Shown here: positions 8,592-17,481 of the stretch, piece by piece
How positions within the stretch are numbered: position 1 is the first letter of the stretch
Layout: each line of letters opens with the position of its first letter
Origin: a bacterium
GTDB taxonomy: Bacteria; Krumholzibacteriota; Krumholzibacteriia; LZORAL124-64-63
Direction of reading: 5' to 3'
Length of the DNA: 64,000 nucleotides
Assembly (NCBI GenBank): GCA_024231905.1
Contig: JAAEQC010000134.1
Coordinates: forward strand, 1-64,000
Notes under the pieces: generated by a model
Seen by the model: only the letters and a program-made list of their open reading frames with translations
Told to the model about the DNA's origin: nothing
The model's database searches: none
Position numbers and translations under genes: made by a program

Positions 8592-11038
8592 TCCGATTCC
8601 ACCTCCATCTCAACAAGGAGTTTTTCCGCTTCACAAATGATCCGCCTCTTCTCCTTCTCAGGCAGTTTTTTAAGTCTCATTTCCATGAACTCGTTGAGGA
8701 GCTTGTAGGCCTGTCGCTGTTCCGCTCGTTCCTTGCGGGGAATGATCATTTGATCGAGTTCCTGCGCCAACATCTCCATCTGCTGTCTTTCGGTGGATGA
8801 GAGCTTGTCCTTGGCGAACAGAACTTCGTAGCGCTCCAGCAGCAACCGTGTTTTGCGATCCCTGGCGTAGGCCATGCCGAACGCGGGCGCCGTCAGAATC
8901 TGGTCGGTGCGCCAGCCTTCGAAGGAGTGTTCGATTCGCGTCACGACGGGTTGAGCCGGCTTGGATGACTCTTCGGAATCATGGTCCGGCCTGGTGAGAT
9001 AGAACACCTCGCCCTTCTTGGCGTTCGCCACGATCAGCGGGGAATGAGTCGTGGCGATGACCTGGATATTCGGAAAGACGCCGTTGCGTCTCAGTTTCTT
9101 GATGCTTCGCTGCAGCTCCACATCCTCGCCGTCGGATTCACCGCGAATCAGCGACAGCACTTCTCCCTGCCATTCCGGATGGAGGTGGGCGCCGATTTCG
9201 TCATTCAGCACGAGACAGCGGCAAAGGTGGGGCTCCTCGGTGTCTGGATAGACCTCGCTGAGGCGCCGCAGCAACATACCCGTCCAGGCAATGATCGAGT
9301 TCATCCCCTGGCTCATCATTCTCAGCGGTATCTCGCCATCCTCCGTGACCACCATGACCTCCCAGGGATCTTCGCGGTAAGTCAACCGCTTCAGTGTTAT
9401 CCCCGGTGTCAACTGCCTCATGGCGGAGAGGAACGCGTCGCGCCGGATACGGGCGACGTTGTTGTCACTATCCGAGCGCTCCGCACTGATCAGCGTGTTC
9501 AGGATCCATTGCTGAAGGTCGTCGAACCGACAATCGACGTTGTTTTTCAATAGAGGCGCTAAGTCGTCGACACTCGGCTCGGAGGAAGGTAGAACCGAGA
9601 CGGCGCCCTTCAGCTTTCTTGAAGGCGCACCTCGTAGAGCCGGGAAACCGAGGACCAGCCAGGTTCCCCCCTGAACGGGCGTGATGGAATTCGATCGCGC
9701 CTGGACCTTGCGGCCAACCCTCTTCAATGTAGTCCTGAAGATGCTATCACCGATCTTCAGCTCGATCGATCCGGAGTCTGCACCCGACTGCAGCAGGCAA
9801 CCGGCGACATCCTGCACCTCATCGGCATCCCCCGCCAGCGCCAACGCGATTGAGCGCAAAATGGTCGTCTTTCCACATCCGTTGTCCCCGAGCAGAATCG
9901 TCCATTCAGGGGCGAGATCGAGCTCAAGAGACTTAAACGGGGCAATGTTTTCAAGTGTCAACTTTTCGAGCAACTGCGCTTTTATCGGCGGACGAGCGAC
10001 ATTTTTTGTCATCTCGGCAGAGACGAATTCACGCAGATCCTCGGCAAACATACGCACCTCGCCCCATCCCGAAGACGGCACAAAGGTCGCGACCTTCAGA
10101 TTGTATTTAGCCAGCAGGCGTTCCCGCTCGAGGTCGCTGCATTCGCTCTCGGGAACGAGCGCGAAATGGTACCGATCCGGGCTCGGCAGGACCCCGCTGT
10201 TCTTGAAGAAATCCTCGATCGTCTCAACGCTCGTTCCCATGAACAAAAGCGAGTACATGGTGCAAATAGCCCCGATGAACTTCGAATATGCGTCGTTATG
10301 ATCTACCGCGTCTCTGTAGGCATCGAAGGTGAAAGCCAGGCTCTCTTCGTGGACGAAAGAGCCATAGGGCTTGAAGAAGAACTGTTTCGGGTCGCGAAGT
10401 ACCTGTGTGAAATCATTCTCGGAGTTCGGTGTCATCACATCGTCGTTCGCTACCCGGAATGCTTCCTGAACGAGCCTGTCCCACGTTGTGCTGACCACTC
10501 CCCGAAAACGGATATCAGCCAGGGTTGCCAGAACCGTAGGTACCTCAGGCTCGGTCCGGCCTCCGGCGACATCGATGCTCAGCGCGACAATCTCCTCCCG
10601 CGATACGCGTGCAGTGATGATTTCTGCGGCCTCAGCGCTCCTACCCCGAGAGACCATGTTGCGGAGTTCTTCCCAATCGAAATCTGTATGACTTTCTCCC
10701 AACCGGTCGATCAAGCGCGACAGATATTGTTTCCAAGATGGATACCCCGCCGAAATACCCAGGCCGGCGCCGGCAACGAGAACGCAATTCCCGGACGCAC
10801 ACGCTTCGATGAGACCTGACGCAGGTGAGGCCGAAACGCCGACATCGGCGGACAAGTCATCATCGACTTCCGGGGCCTCTTTTCTCGTCATGAGAGACGC
10901 CTCTTGCCGCGCGAGTCGTATCTCCCGAAGGAGCTTGGCCTCTCGCCTCGTCGATACGACTCGAGTAAATACTACAAGAGCGATTCCCCCGACGATCAGA
11001 CAGATTTGCAGGATCTCTGGCCATGGAATAGAACTCAT
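8588..11038 (-). CDS. membrane-anchored SIR2-like domain fused to ABC-type ATPase
   Basis: About 816 residues. Order: a transmembrane helix (~8-27), a basic linker, a SIR2_2-like domain (~84-340; LVAGAGLGISAGYPSW nucleotide loop) and an SMC/ABC-type ATPase (~365-740) with Walker A LLGDNGCGKTT, a SQGMNS signature, Walker B LVLNDEIGAHLHP and switch histidine TTHSPL. Helical charged tail. In the SIR2 part the usual TTNxD is STTWD and the usual HG is KPYGS, so both expected catalytic residues (Asn, His) are replaced; NADase activity is doubtful. Paired by ATGA overlap with the HNH nuclease, as PtuA is with PtuB. An upstream in-frame GTG at 11056 is an alternative start. Predicted antiphage system. 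Confidence 0.85.
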   Translation of the reverse strand: MSSIPWPEILQICLIVGGIALVVFTRVVSTRREAKLLREIRLARQEASLMTRKEAPEVDDDLSADVGVSASPASGLIEACASGNCVLVAGAGLGISAGYPSWKQYLSRLIDRLGESHTDFDWEELRNMVSRGRSAEAAEIITARVSREEIVALSIDVAGGRTEPEVPTVLATLADIRFRGVVSTTWDRLVQEAFRVANDDVMTPNSENDFTQVLRDPKQFFFKPYGSFVHEESLAFTFDAYRDAVDHNDAYSKFIGAICTMYSLLFMGTSVETIEDFFKNSGVLPSPDRYHFALVPESECSDLERERLLAKYNLKVATFVPSSGWGEVRMFAEDLREFVSAEMTKNVARPPIKAQLLEKLTLENIAPFKSLELDLAPEWTILLGDNGCGKTTILRSIALALAGDADEVQDVAGCLLQSGADSGSIELKIGDSIFRTTLKRVGRKVQARSNSITPVQGGTWLVLGFPALRGAPSRKLKGAVSVLPSSEPSVDDLAPLLKNNVDCRFDDLQQWILNTLISAERSDSDNNVARIRRDAFLSAMRQLTPGITLKRLTYREDPWEVMVVTEDGEIPLRMMSQGMNSIIAWTGMLLRRLSEVYPDTEEPHLCRCLVLNDEIGAHLHPEWQGEVLSLIRGESDGEDVELQRSIKKLRRNGVFPNIQVIATTHSPLIVANAKKGEVFYLTRPDHDSEESSKPAQPVVTRIEHSFEGWRTDQILTAPAFGMAYARDRKTRLLLERYEVLFAKDKLSSTERQQMEMLAQELDQMIIPRKERAEQRQAYKLLNEFMEMRLKKLPEKEKRRIICEAEKLLVEMEVESE

Positions 11039-11530
11039 GCGAAATAAGCCTTTCACCTACCTTGATAGGGACGGGGATATCGTTGTTCTGGAATTCGCTG
11101 GTGGATTACCTCGTGGCAGGCTCGTAAGAGATCTGGCATCTGCGATACCGTCTGATCTGACGGCCTATCCTAGCATTCCGGAATGACACAATCAACGAAC
11201 ACATTGTCCCACAATGAAGGTATCGGTCGGGGACGAATGGGGTTTCAACACTGGGCACATTTCGGCTCAGGCCCTCACCTCGTCGCGGACTCAAGATGAG
11301 TAATCGACTCGGGATCTATCTGCCCCCCTGCACGGCGATAATTGGGTGACGATGAGCTCGGTCGTAGCACATCGTTCAAGTCCATCAGCAACCCGCCGAT
11401 CCTGATAGACCTCGGTCAATTGATCCGTAGTCAAGGCTCGCCCAAGCCTTCCGCCACTGACTGATGCGTTGACACCCTGCCGTCGAGCACGCGGGCATGC
11501 GGGCATGCGGGCTCGACCCGATCAGAACGG
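11039..11530. other. divergent intergenic region
   Basis: About 490 bases between the start of the SIR2-ATPase gene (minus) and the GIY-YIG gene (plus). It must hold the promoters of both. I see no convincing gene, no long inverted repeat and no tRNA here. The base composition changes across it, from the AT-richer defence island on the left to the high-GC region on the right. Confidence 0.4.
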
Positions 11531-12439
11531 ATGGCTGGAACTATGATCGAGACGATGAACTGGGAGTGGTGCCAAACACACGCCGACGAAATCCTCGCCG
11601 AGGGAATCCACGCCTTACGCGCTCACTCGACGCTCAAAAACGGTACCACAGCCCCCAACAACCCCGGCAACTACCTCATCTCCCTGAACGACGACCCCCT
11701 CTACATCGGCGAATCCCAGCATCTGGCCCCCCGCTTGAAGCAGCAATTCGCCGCAGGCACGTCCACCTTCTACAAAAACTACCTCCGCTCCCGCCGCCCC
11801 GACCCCGCCCCCCTCGACACCTTCCGCGTCCAGTACGCCCCTGCGCACCTGGGCCGCAAGGAGCTCGAGGACTTCGGCATCGTCAACATCCCCACGCGTC
11901 TCAACCGCTTCCAGCTCGGCAAGCGCGACGTGGTGGACCCGGCCACGGGCAGCGACCTCTGGCGGTCGGTCCAGGAACAGTCCGCGCGACTCCTGGACCA
12001 GGGTGAAACCGCCCTCTGGTCGCAGACCCGCGTCCCCTGGTTCGAGGCCGAGGTGCCCAAGGGCGCCGGCCTCTACGTGGTCTGGTCCCCGGACCACAAG
12101 GCGCCCATCTACATCGGTGAAAGCTCCCAGCTGGCCAACCGCTACCGCGCCCACGGCCGCGACACCTACTTCTCCGCCCTGCGCCGGCACGTGGGCACCG
12201 GGATCCTGGGCTTCGAACTGCTGGAGAAGGACGGCAAGAAGCGGCACTTCCACCCGTTCGACGAAACTGAGGTCACGCGCTACCTGGCGTCGTGCGACTA
12301 CATGAGCATGCCGGTGGGGATCGGGCGGGTGGAGTTGGAGGAGTTGCTGATCGGGAGGCATCGGCCGGTGTTGAATCGCAAAAGTAGACAGACACGCCCC
12401 GTCCAGAACCCGCACTGCCACTCGGCTGGTGATCTGTGA
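11531..12439 (+). CDS. tandem GIY-YIG-like nuclease-fold protein
   Basis: 302 residues with two GIY-YIG-like modules. The first (about 35-100) has GNYLISLNDDPLYIGES followed by APRLKQQF; the second (about 177-260) has GLYVVWSPDHKAPIYIGES followed by LANRYRAH. Both keep the paired GxY...YIG strands and the Arg of the following helix that define the fold. The family includes homing, repair and restriction nucleases. The ATG at 11531 is taken as start; further Met codons follow within ten residues. It stands between the defence island and the NTPase-TPR gene. The substrate is unknown; a DNA-processing or defence role is inferred. Confidence 0.75.
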   Translation: MAGTMIETMNWEWCQTHADEILAEGIHALRAHSTLKNGTTAPNNPGNYLISLNDDPLYIGESQHLAPRLKQQFAAGTSTFYKNYLRSRRPDPAPLDTFRVQYAPAHLGRKELEDFGIVNIPTRLNRFQLGKRDVVDPATGSDLWRSVQEQSARLLDQGETALWSQTRVPWFEAEVPKGAGLYVVWSPDHKAPIYIGESSQLANRYRAHGRDTYFSALRRHVGTGILGFELLEKDGKKRHFHPFDETEVTRYLASCDYMSMPVGIGRVELEELLIGRHRPVLNRKSRQTRPVQNPHCHSAGDL

Positions 12440-12512
12440 TATGGTTACCGCACAAGAGTTTTCGCCACCGGCAGTCGCCGTTCGGTGGTGAGGGTGTGGA
12501 AGCGAGGGTTTC

Positions 12513-15500
12513 TTGGATCGCGATCTCGTCCGTTCCCGGGTCGGACACCCTTGGCTGCGCGCGTTCATCGTCGCGGTCGCGCTGCTGGTCTCGGCATCGT
12601 CCCTGATCGCAGATCCCGACAGCACCGCTGTGGATTCACTTGCCTCCGGACTCGACGAGGCCGCCGTCCAGCAGCCCGCGGTCGCCGATACTGCGACTCT
12701 CGAGTCACCGACGACGCCGGACCCGGCCACTTCGGACGACGATTCGAGCGAGATCCCCGACTGGCTCTGGCCATCCCTGATCGCGGCATTCGTGACCGCC
12801 GCCTTCGCCTGGCATCAAGCCCGCCGTCAACGACGCCTCCACGACCTCGAAACCCACAAGAGTTCCGGCCAGATCTCGTTCGTACGGGTCGGGGACTTCG
12901 AACCGGAGCGATGCGTCGCCCACTACAACGAGCAGTACGGCTATCTCGCCATCGCGCGCGACGACGAGATCGGCGACGCCTTGTCCCATCAGGGGCATGT
13001 CCTGCTCGTCGGTCGGCCGGGCATCGGCAAGAGCCACGCGGCCGTCGTTCACATCAAGTGGACCTGTCCCGATCACCTGCTCGTGATCCCGTCACCCGCC
13101 GGCATTTCGGATCCCTACAATCTCAACATCAAACCCGCCCGCAAGAAGCGCTGCGTGCTCTTCCTGGACGACCTGAGCGACTACGCGAAACGTGCGGACG
13201 GGGATACGGGCATCGTCGATCTCATCGAACGACTGAGCCAGGCCTGCGCCGAACTCAAGGTCGTGGCCACGAATCGCTGTACGATCCCCGAGTACAGTGA
13301 TCTCAACGACGCCTTCCGCATCTACAAGATGTTCTCCGTCATCCAGCTCGACGACTGGTCACGTGACCAGTGCCGAGAGCTCGCCCAATTGGTGGGAGGA
13401 CTGGAACGCAAGTGGGACGGTACGCCGCTGAGCATCAAGGTCGATCCGGCCGAGATGGCCACCCGGTACCAGCAGGCCGATGTGGCGGCCAGGTCGTTGC
13501 TCCAGGGACTCAACCTGCTGAACGAGCTCGGAATCTGTCAGTGCAACGAAACGATGCTGCGGTCGGTCTTCGTCTCCGACATCTTCAAGCAACAGGCGGA
13601 ACAGTTTCTCGAGGCTCTCAAGTGGCTGCGCGATGCAGGCTTCGTTGACACGACCGCCAACGAGGCCATCGCCGTCTACGATGCCTACCTCGGTCTGATC
13701 GGCGACTGGAAGATCGAGGATCGGTACCGCGACATCGTGCTGGACGTGCTGAAGCAAGGCAAACACCTCGACGACCTCCTGGCCATGGCCGATGCGCTCT
13801 GCGGTTGGACGGGCCGGCACACCAAGGCCGAACTGGCCGACCAGTTCGAGTTCGACGAAGAAGAGGGGTTCAGCACCGATCTCGAGCAGGCCCTGGGCCT
13901 GTATCGTGCCTGTACGGATATCCGGTCCGACGATCCTCGTCCCCACAAGCGCCTGGGGCTGATCAACGAAGTCGCGGGGCGCCCCGAAGCGGCCGTGGAT
14001 CACTTCCGGATGGCGGCCGAGAACGACCGGGGCAACGTGTCGGCCTGGTACAGGCTCGCCGATGCCTACCGTAACCTGAACAAGGGGGCGCTCGCGCAGA
14101 ACGCCGTCAACAAGGCCATCGAGGCCGCCCGGAGACATAATCCCGTATCGCTCTGTTTCCGTGCGTCCCGATTGCGTGCCGACGGCCAGCCGGAGGAAGC
14201 GCTGGCCATGCTCGAACACGTGCTCGAGTTGGACCCCAGGATGGCTGCGGCCCACATCGAGAAGGGGAGAGCGCTGCTGGCGCTCAAGATGTACGACGAA
14301 GCCAAGGCTTCGTACTTGAGAGCGCTGGAGATCGAGGAAGCGGCCAGGGCCTACTTCGGCATCGGGATCGTCTACCGCAAGCTGAGGGACCTGCCGGCCG
14401 CCGAGAACGCATTCCGCTCCGCGACGAACCTCGAGCCCGGCAACGCACTCTTCCATTCCTACCTGGCGACGGTCCTCGGGGATTGCGGCAAATTCCCGGC
14501 CGCGATCAAGGAGTACCGCGAGGCCATCGAGCTGTCGCACGACTATGTCTATGCCTGGGTGGGCTTCAGCCGTGCCCTGATGAAGAACGCCGACCTTGAT
14601 CGCGCCGAGTCCGCTATCCAGACAGCCTTGAAACTCCGGCCGAACTCGGCGACCGTCCACTACCAATGGGGATGCGTCCTCAAGAAGTTCCCCGACCGCC
14701 CCGACGAGGCCGAGGCCGCTCTCGATACGGCCATCCGCCTCAATCCTCGCGTCGCGCGCTACTATTGCGAGATCATGTCCCTGCTGAGCCGGCGGCAAGC
14801 CTGGGAGGAGGTCGACCGCTATTACGACAAGGCCATCGAACTCGACGGCGACTACGCCATGGCCCATTGCCAGAAGGGGCGCAGTCACGAAACCCGGGGA
14901 CCACTCGACGTCGCCGAGGCCTTCTACGACAAGGCCCTTGCTGCCGATCCCGACCTGAGGGAGGCGAAGTACGGCAAGGTCATGGTCATGATCAAGGCGG
15001 AACGGATGGAACCGGCTCTGGAGTACTGCAAGCAGTGGGTCGTCGACGACCACGCCCACTACCAGGCTTACCAGGCCCTCGGTCGGGTGCATTACCTTTC
15101 CCGTGAGTTCGAACTTGCGACGCAGGCCTTCGCAGCTGCGGTCGAGCGCGATCCGAATTATTACCCGGCTTATTACTGGCACTACCGATCTTACTCCCGA
15201 GCACAATCTCTTGATCAGGCGCTCGAATTCCTGAATGGGCTGAGCGAGAAGCATCGGGTTTCCGGGCCGTGGCACTGGTCCGTCGCGAACATCCACTCCA
15301 AACAGGGGAACAAGGACGAAGCCAGGTCTCACTACCAGACCGCGATCGACAGCCAGGCCCCTCGTTGGCAGTTCTTCGCCAACTTCGGCCGGTTCCTGCT
15401 CGACGAACACGAGGTCCAAGAAGGCCGGGACATGTTCTTCCGGGCCGTGGAGCTCAATCGGCGGATAGCGTACAGCTGGATGGGATTGGCGGAGGCCGAA

Positions 15501-16253
15501 ATGGGCCTGGGAGTACGAGAGAAGGCCTGCGGTCGCGACGCATCGGACTTGTTCGAGGCGGCCGAGTCCTTCTACGACAAGGTTATCGAGATCAACCCTG
15601 ATCTGAAGGAGGCGAGATACGGCAAGGTGATGGCCAAACTCAGGTTGGAACGCTTCAAGAAGGCCCTGGATTACTGTCAGCAATGGATCGCCGATGACCC
15701 GGCCGATTATCTTGCCCATCAGGCACACGGTCGCGCGCATTTCGCGTCGGGTGACGACTGGAGCGCCATGCGGGCCTTTGCCTCCTCCGTCGAGTTGGCT
15801 CCGAGCTACCACCCGGCTTACTATTGGCACTATCGGACCTACCGCCGGACCCGCTCCCTGGGTCAGGCGTTCACATTCCTGCAAGGACTGAGCAAGAAAC
15901 ACCAGAAATCGGGTTCATGGAACTGGTCCATCGCCTATATCCACCGCAAACAAGGCCGGAAGGACCTCGCCCGGACGCATTTCCGGGCGGCGACCGAAGC
16001 CAAGGCCAAGAACGCCCAGTTCTTCGTCAGCTTCGGACGATTCCTCGTGGAGGAGTCCGAGTATGCCGAGGGCCGGAAGATGTACCTCGAGGCGGTCGAG
16101 ATCAATCCGCTGCATTCGTTCGGTTGGCTGGGTTTGGCGGAGGCAGAGCTGGGATTGGGCAAACGCGAGGAAGCCCGGCGCTGTGCCCAGAGAGCGAACG
16201 AGATCACGCCCGACCGGGATGACATCCTCGGACTGCTGGCCCGATTGAAGTAG
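12513..16253 (+). CDS. membrane NTPase with TPR repeats (STAND-like signalling protein)
   Basis: 1246 residues. A hydrophobic N-terminal helix (~15-33) and a second one (WLWPSLIAAFVTAAFAW, ~83-99) suggest anchoring with a short extracytoplasmic loop. A P-loop follows (LLVGRPGIGKSHAA, ~165-175) with Walker B RCVLFLDDLSDY, then a winged-helix-like stretch and, from about residue 450 to the end, a long series of TPR units (for example AGRPEAAVDHFRMAAEN, GNALFHSYLATVLGD). The C-terminal part contains a tandem duplication of ~197 codons. The start is TTG at 12513 with a GAGGG upstream. The following sigma factor and two small membrane proteins point to a membrane signalling module; TPRs likely bind protein partners. 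No effector domain seen. Confidence 0.8.
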   Translation: MDRDLVRSRVGHPWLRAFIVAVALLVSASSLIADPDSTAVDSLASGLDEAAVQQPAVADTATLESPTTPDPATSDDDSSEIPDWLWPSLIAAFVTAAFAWHQARRQRRLHDLETHKSSGQISFVRVGDFEPERCVAHYNEQYGYLAIARDDEIGDALSHQGHVLLVGRPGIGKSHAAVVHIKWTCPDHLLVIPSPAGISDPYNLNIKPARKKRCVLFLDDLSDYAKRADGDTGIVDLIERLSQACAELKVVATNRCTIPEYSDLNDAFRIYKMFSVIQLDDWSRDQCRELAQLVGGLERKWDGTPLSIKVDPAEMATRYQQADVAARSLLQGLNLLNELGICQCNETMLRSVFVSDIFKQQAEQFLEALKWLRDAGFVDTTANEAIAVYDAYLGLIGDWKIEDRYRDIVLDVLKQGKHLDDLLAMADALCGWTGRHTKAELADQFEFDEEEGFSTDLEQALGLYRACTDIRSDDPRPHKRLGLINEVAGRPEAAVDHFRMAAENDRGNVSAWYRLADAYRNLNKGALAQNAVNKAIEAARRHNPVSLCFRASRLRADGQPEEALAMLEHVLELDPRMAAAHIEKGRALLALKMYDEAKASYLRALEIEEAARAYFGIGIVYRKLRDLPAAENAFRSATNLEPGNALFHSYLATVLGDCGKFPAAIKEYREAIELSHDYVYAWVGFSRALMKNADLDRAESAIQTALKLRPNSATVHYQWGCVLKKFPDRPDEAEAALDTAIRLNPRVARYYCEIMSLLSRRQAWEEVDRYYDKAIELDGDYAMAHCQKGRSHETRGPLDVAEAFYDKALAADPDLREAKYGKVMVMIKAERMEPALEYCKQWVVDDHAHYQAYQALGRVHYLSREFELATQAFAAAVERDPNYYPAYYWHYRSYSRAQSLDQALEFLNGLSEKHRVSGPWHWSVANIHSKQGNKDEARSHYQTAIDSQAPRWQFFANFGRFLLDEHEVQEGRDMFFRAVELNRRIAYSWMGLAEAEMGLGVREKACGRDASDLFEAAESFYDKVIEINPDLKEARYGKVMAKLRLERFKKALDYCQQWIADDPADYLAHQAHGRAHFASGDDWSAMRAFASSVELAPSYHPAYYWHYRTYRRTRSLGQAFTFLQGLSKKHQKSGSWNWSIAYIHRKQGRKDLARTHFRAATEAKAKNAQFFVSFGRFLVEESEYAEGRKMYLEAVEINPLHSFGWLGLAEAELGLGKREEARRCAQRANEITPDRDDILGLLARLK
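14922..16159 (+). repeat. internal ~197-codon tandem duplication in TPR protein
   Basis: The segment 14922-15513 and the segment 15570-16159 encode related ~197-residue blocks. Both start with FYDK, run through EA(K/R)YGKVM, PAYYWHYR and W(H/N)WS(V/I)A, and end with a GLAEAE(M/L)GLG helix. The units have diverged (roughly half the residues identical by eye), so this is an old in-frame duplication of a multi-TPR block. Confidence 0.8.
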
Positions 16254-16314
16254 TCGGTGAAGCAGGTGGTGTTGGTACCGCTGGGGCCAGAATCGTAAGG
16301 TTCGTTTCTCGGCC

Positions 16315-16329
16315 AGCATGATATATGCT
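16315..16329. promoter_or_regulatory. short inverted repeat before sigma factor gene
   Basis: AGCAT-GATAT-ATGCT lies about 75 bases upstream of the sigma factor start. It may be an operator or part of a promoter; the arms are only five bases. Confidence 0.25.
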
Positions 16330-16401
16330 CGCTAGGGAGTCGAACGGCACATAAGCACTACCGACACTCGGTATTGAGTCCAGGATTTCGAAGGGCCGCG
16401 C

Positions 16402-17040
16402 ATGTCCTCTGCCGACCGCCAGAATCCTAATCTCGTCGATTTCCGGATCATGAAGGATAAATCCCGCTCCGAGGAGGAGAGGCTCGCGGCGTTCGAGAGG
16501 CTACTCGGTCATCGCGAAGGGTGGCTCGGTGATGCGACGCTCATGGAGTTCGCCCATGGCTACGCTCGGTTCTGCACTCAGCAGCACCTTCGTTCGTTCA
16601 AGCGTCCTGACGTCGTCGATGCGGATGACATCGCTTCAGAAGCCGTCTGGCTCTTCTTCAAGCAAGCCCACAAGATCGAGCACGAGGACTCGCTTCCCGC
16701 GTTCATCAAGGGAGTCATCCGCAACCTGATCAGAAGGGCCGTGCACGAGGATTTCCACACCCTGAACGCTCAGCAGGCTCCCGACAACCTGCCGAGCCCG
16801 GAAGTCCCCGACAGCGAGCCCGCGCCTTCCCCGCGAGCGCGGGAGATGAAGCAGCACATCGAATCTGCCATCTCGAGTCTCTCACCCGCGCTCCAGGACG
16901 TCGCACGGATGTACATGGCCGGCGCCTCCCAGCGGGAGATCGCGATCAAGCTGGGCATATCCCCGAACAACGCACGACAACGTGTCTTTCGCTGCCGTAA
17001 CGCACTGCGAAGACTCTTGGAACCCTATGTAGAAAAATGA
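16402..17040 (+). CDS. RNA polymerase sigma-70 family (ECF-like) factor
   Basis: 212 residues. Region 2 is recognisable around residues 55-110 (DVVDADDIASEAVWLFFKQA, then FIKGVIRNLIRR), and region 4 at the end is a clear HTH (ALQDVARMYMAGASQREIAIKLGISPNNARQRVFRCRNAL). These bind the -10 and -35 elements. There is no ECF-signature extra domain. It sits 148 bases after the NTPase-TPR gene and 63 bases before a small membrane protein gene, so it is probably part of a membrane-sensed regulatory module in which the membrane partners hold or release the sigma factor. No anti-sigma domain of a known family is visible nearby. Confidence 0.8.
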   Translation: MSSADRQNPNLVDFRIMKDKSRSEEERLAAFERLLGHREGWLGDATLMEFAHGYARFCTQQHLRSFKRPDVVDADDIASEAVWLFFKQAHKIEHEDSLPAFIKGVIRNLIRRAVHEDFHTLNAQQAPDNLPSPEVPDSEPAPSPRAREMKQHIESAISSLSPALQDVARMYMAGASQREIAIKLGISPNNARQRVFRCRNALRRLLEPYVEK

Positions 17041-17103
17041 TTTGATCTACCAGAGCCCCCTCCATGTAACGCCCGGGCGACTAATAGACAAAGGGAGGCA
17101 ACC

Positions 17104-17466
17104 ATGGAGTCGAGCACAAGCCTCATCCGAGCCCGAGCCATCGAGCTGATCTATGAGGCGGAAGACGCAGCCCGCCGGGATGTCATCGAGACCGTGGGGA
17201 GAGAAATGAGGTCCCAGCCCTCGAATCTGATGCGTGAACTGGGCCTGGGCGTGGTGGAAACCGTGCGCTGGATGCTCGATCACGACAAGCTGCCGGGATT
17301 CCTCTGGAAATCGACCCTTACGGTCAGCCTCCTGCTCGTCGTCATGATCGCCCTCGCCTTCAGCGCGGGAAGCACCGTTTTCGCCACCAGCCTGCTCGTG
17401 TGTCTCGGCATGGCGACAGTCTTCGGGGCATTGGTGAAGAACCTGATCCACTCGACATCGAACTAG
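17104..17466 (+). CDS. small membrane protein downstream of sigma factor
   Basis: 120 residues. A soluble helical N-terminal half (about 1-70, acidic/basic helices, ARRDVIETVGREMRS) is followed by two hydrophobic helices (TLTVSLLLVVMIALAF and TVFATSLLVCLGMATVFGALV). It starts with ATG after AAAGGGAGGCAACC, a strong ribosome site. The next gene begins 15 bases downstream. No known family recognised. Position after the sigma gene suggests an anti-sigma-like or signalling membrane partner, which is inference only. Confidence 0.65.
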   Translation: MESSTSLIRARAIELIYEAEDAARRDVIETVGREMRSQPSNLMRELGLGVVETVRWMLDHDKLPGFLWKSTLTVSLLLVVMIALAFSAGSTVFATSLLVCLGMATVFGALVKNLIHSTSN

Positions 17467-17481
17467 GCGAGGTCCGTTTCC

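Noticed and set aside
11037..11186. Plus-strand 49-residue frame across the SIR2-ATPase start
   Set aside because: No ribosome site, overlaps the divergent start region, and no recognisable feature beyond chance.
13359..15902. 847-residue minus-strand open frame
   Set aside because: It is the exact antisense of the TPR protein gene; high GC leaves the opposite strand open. Its sequence is V/G/R/D-rich and has no domain.
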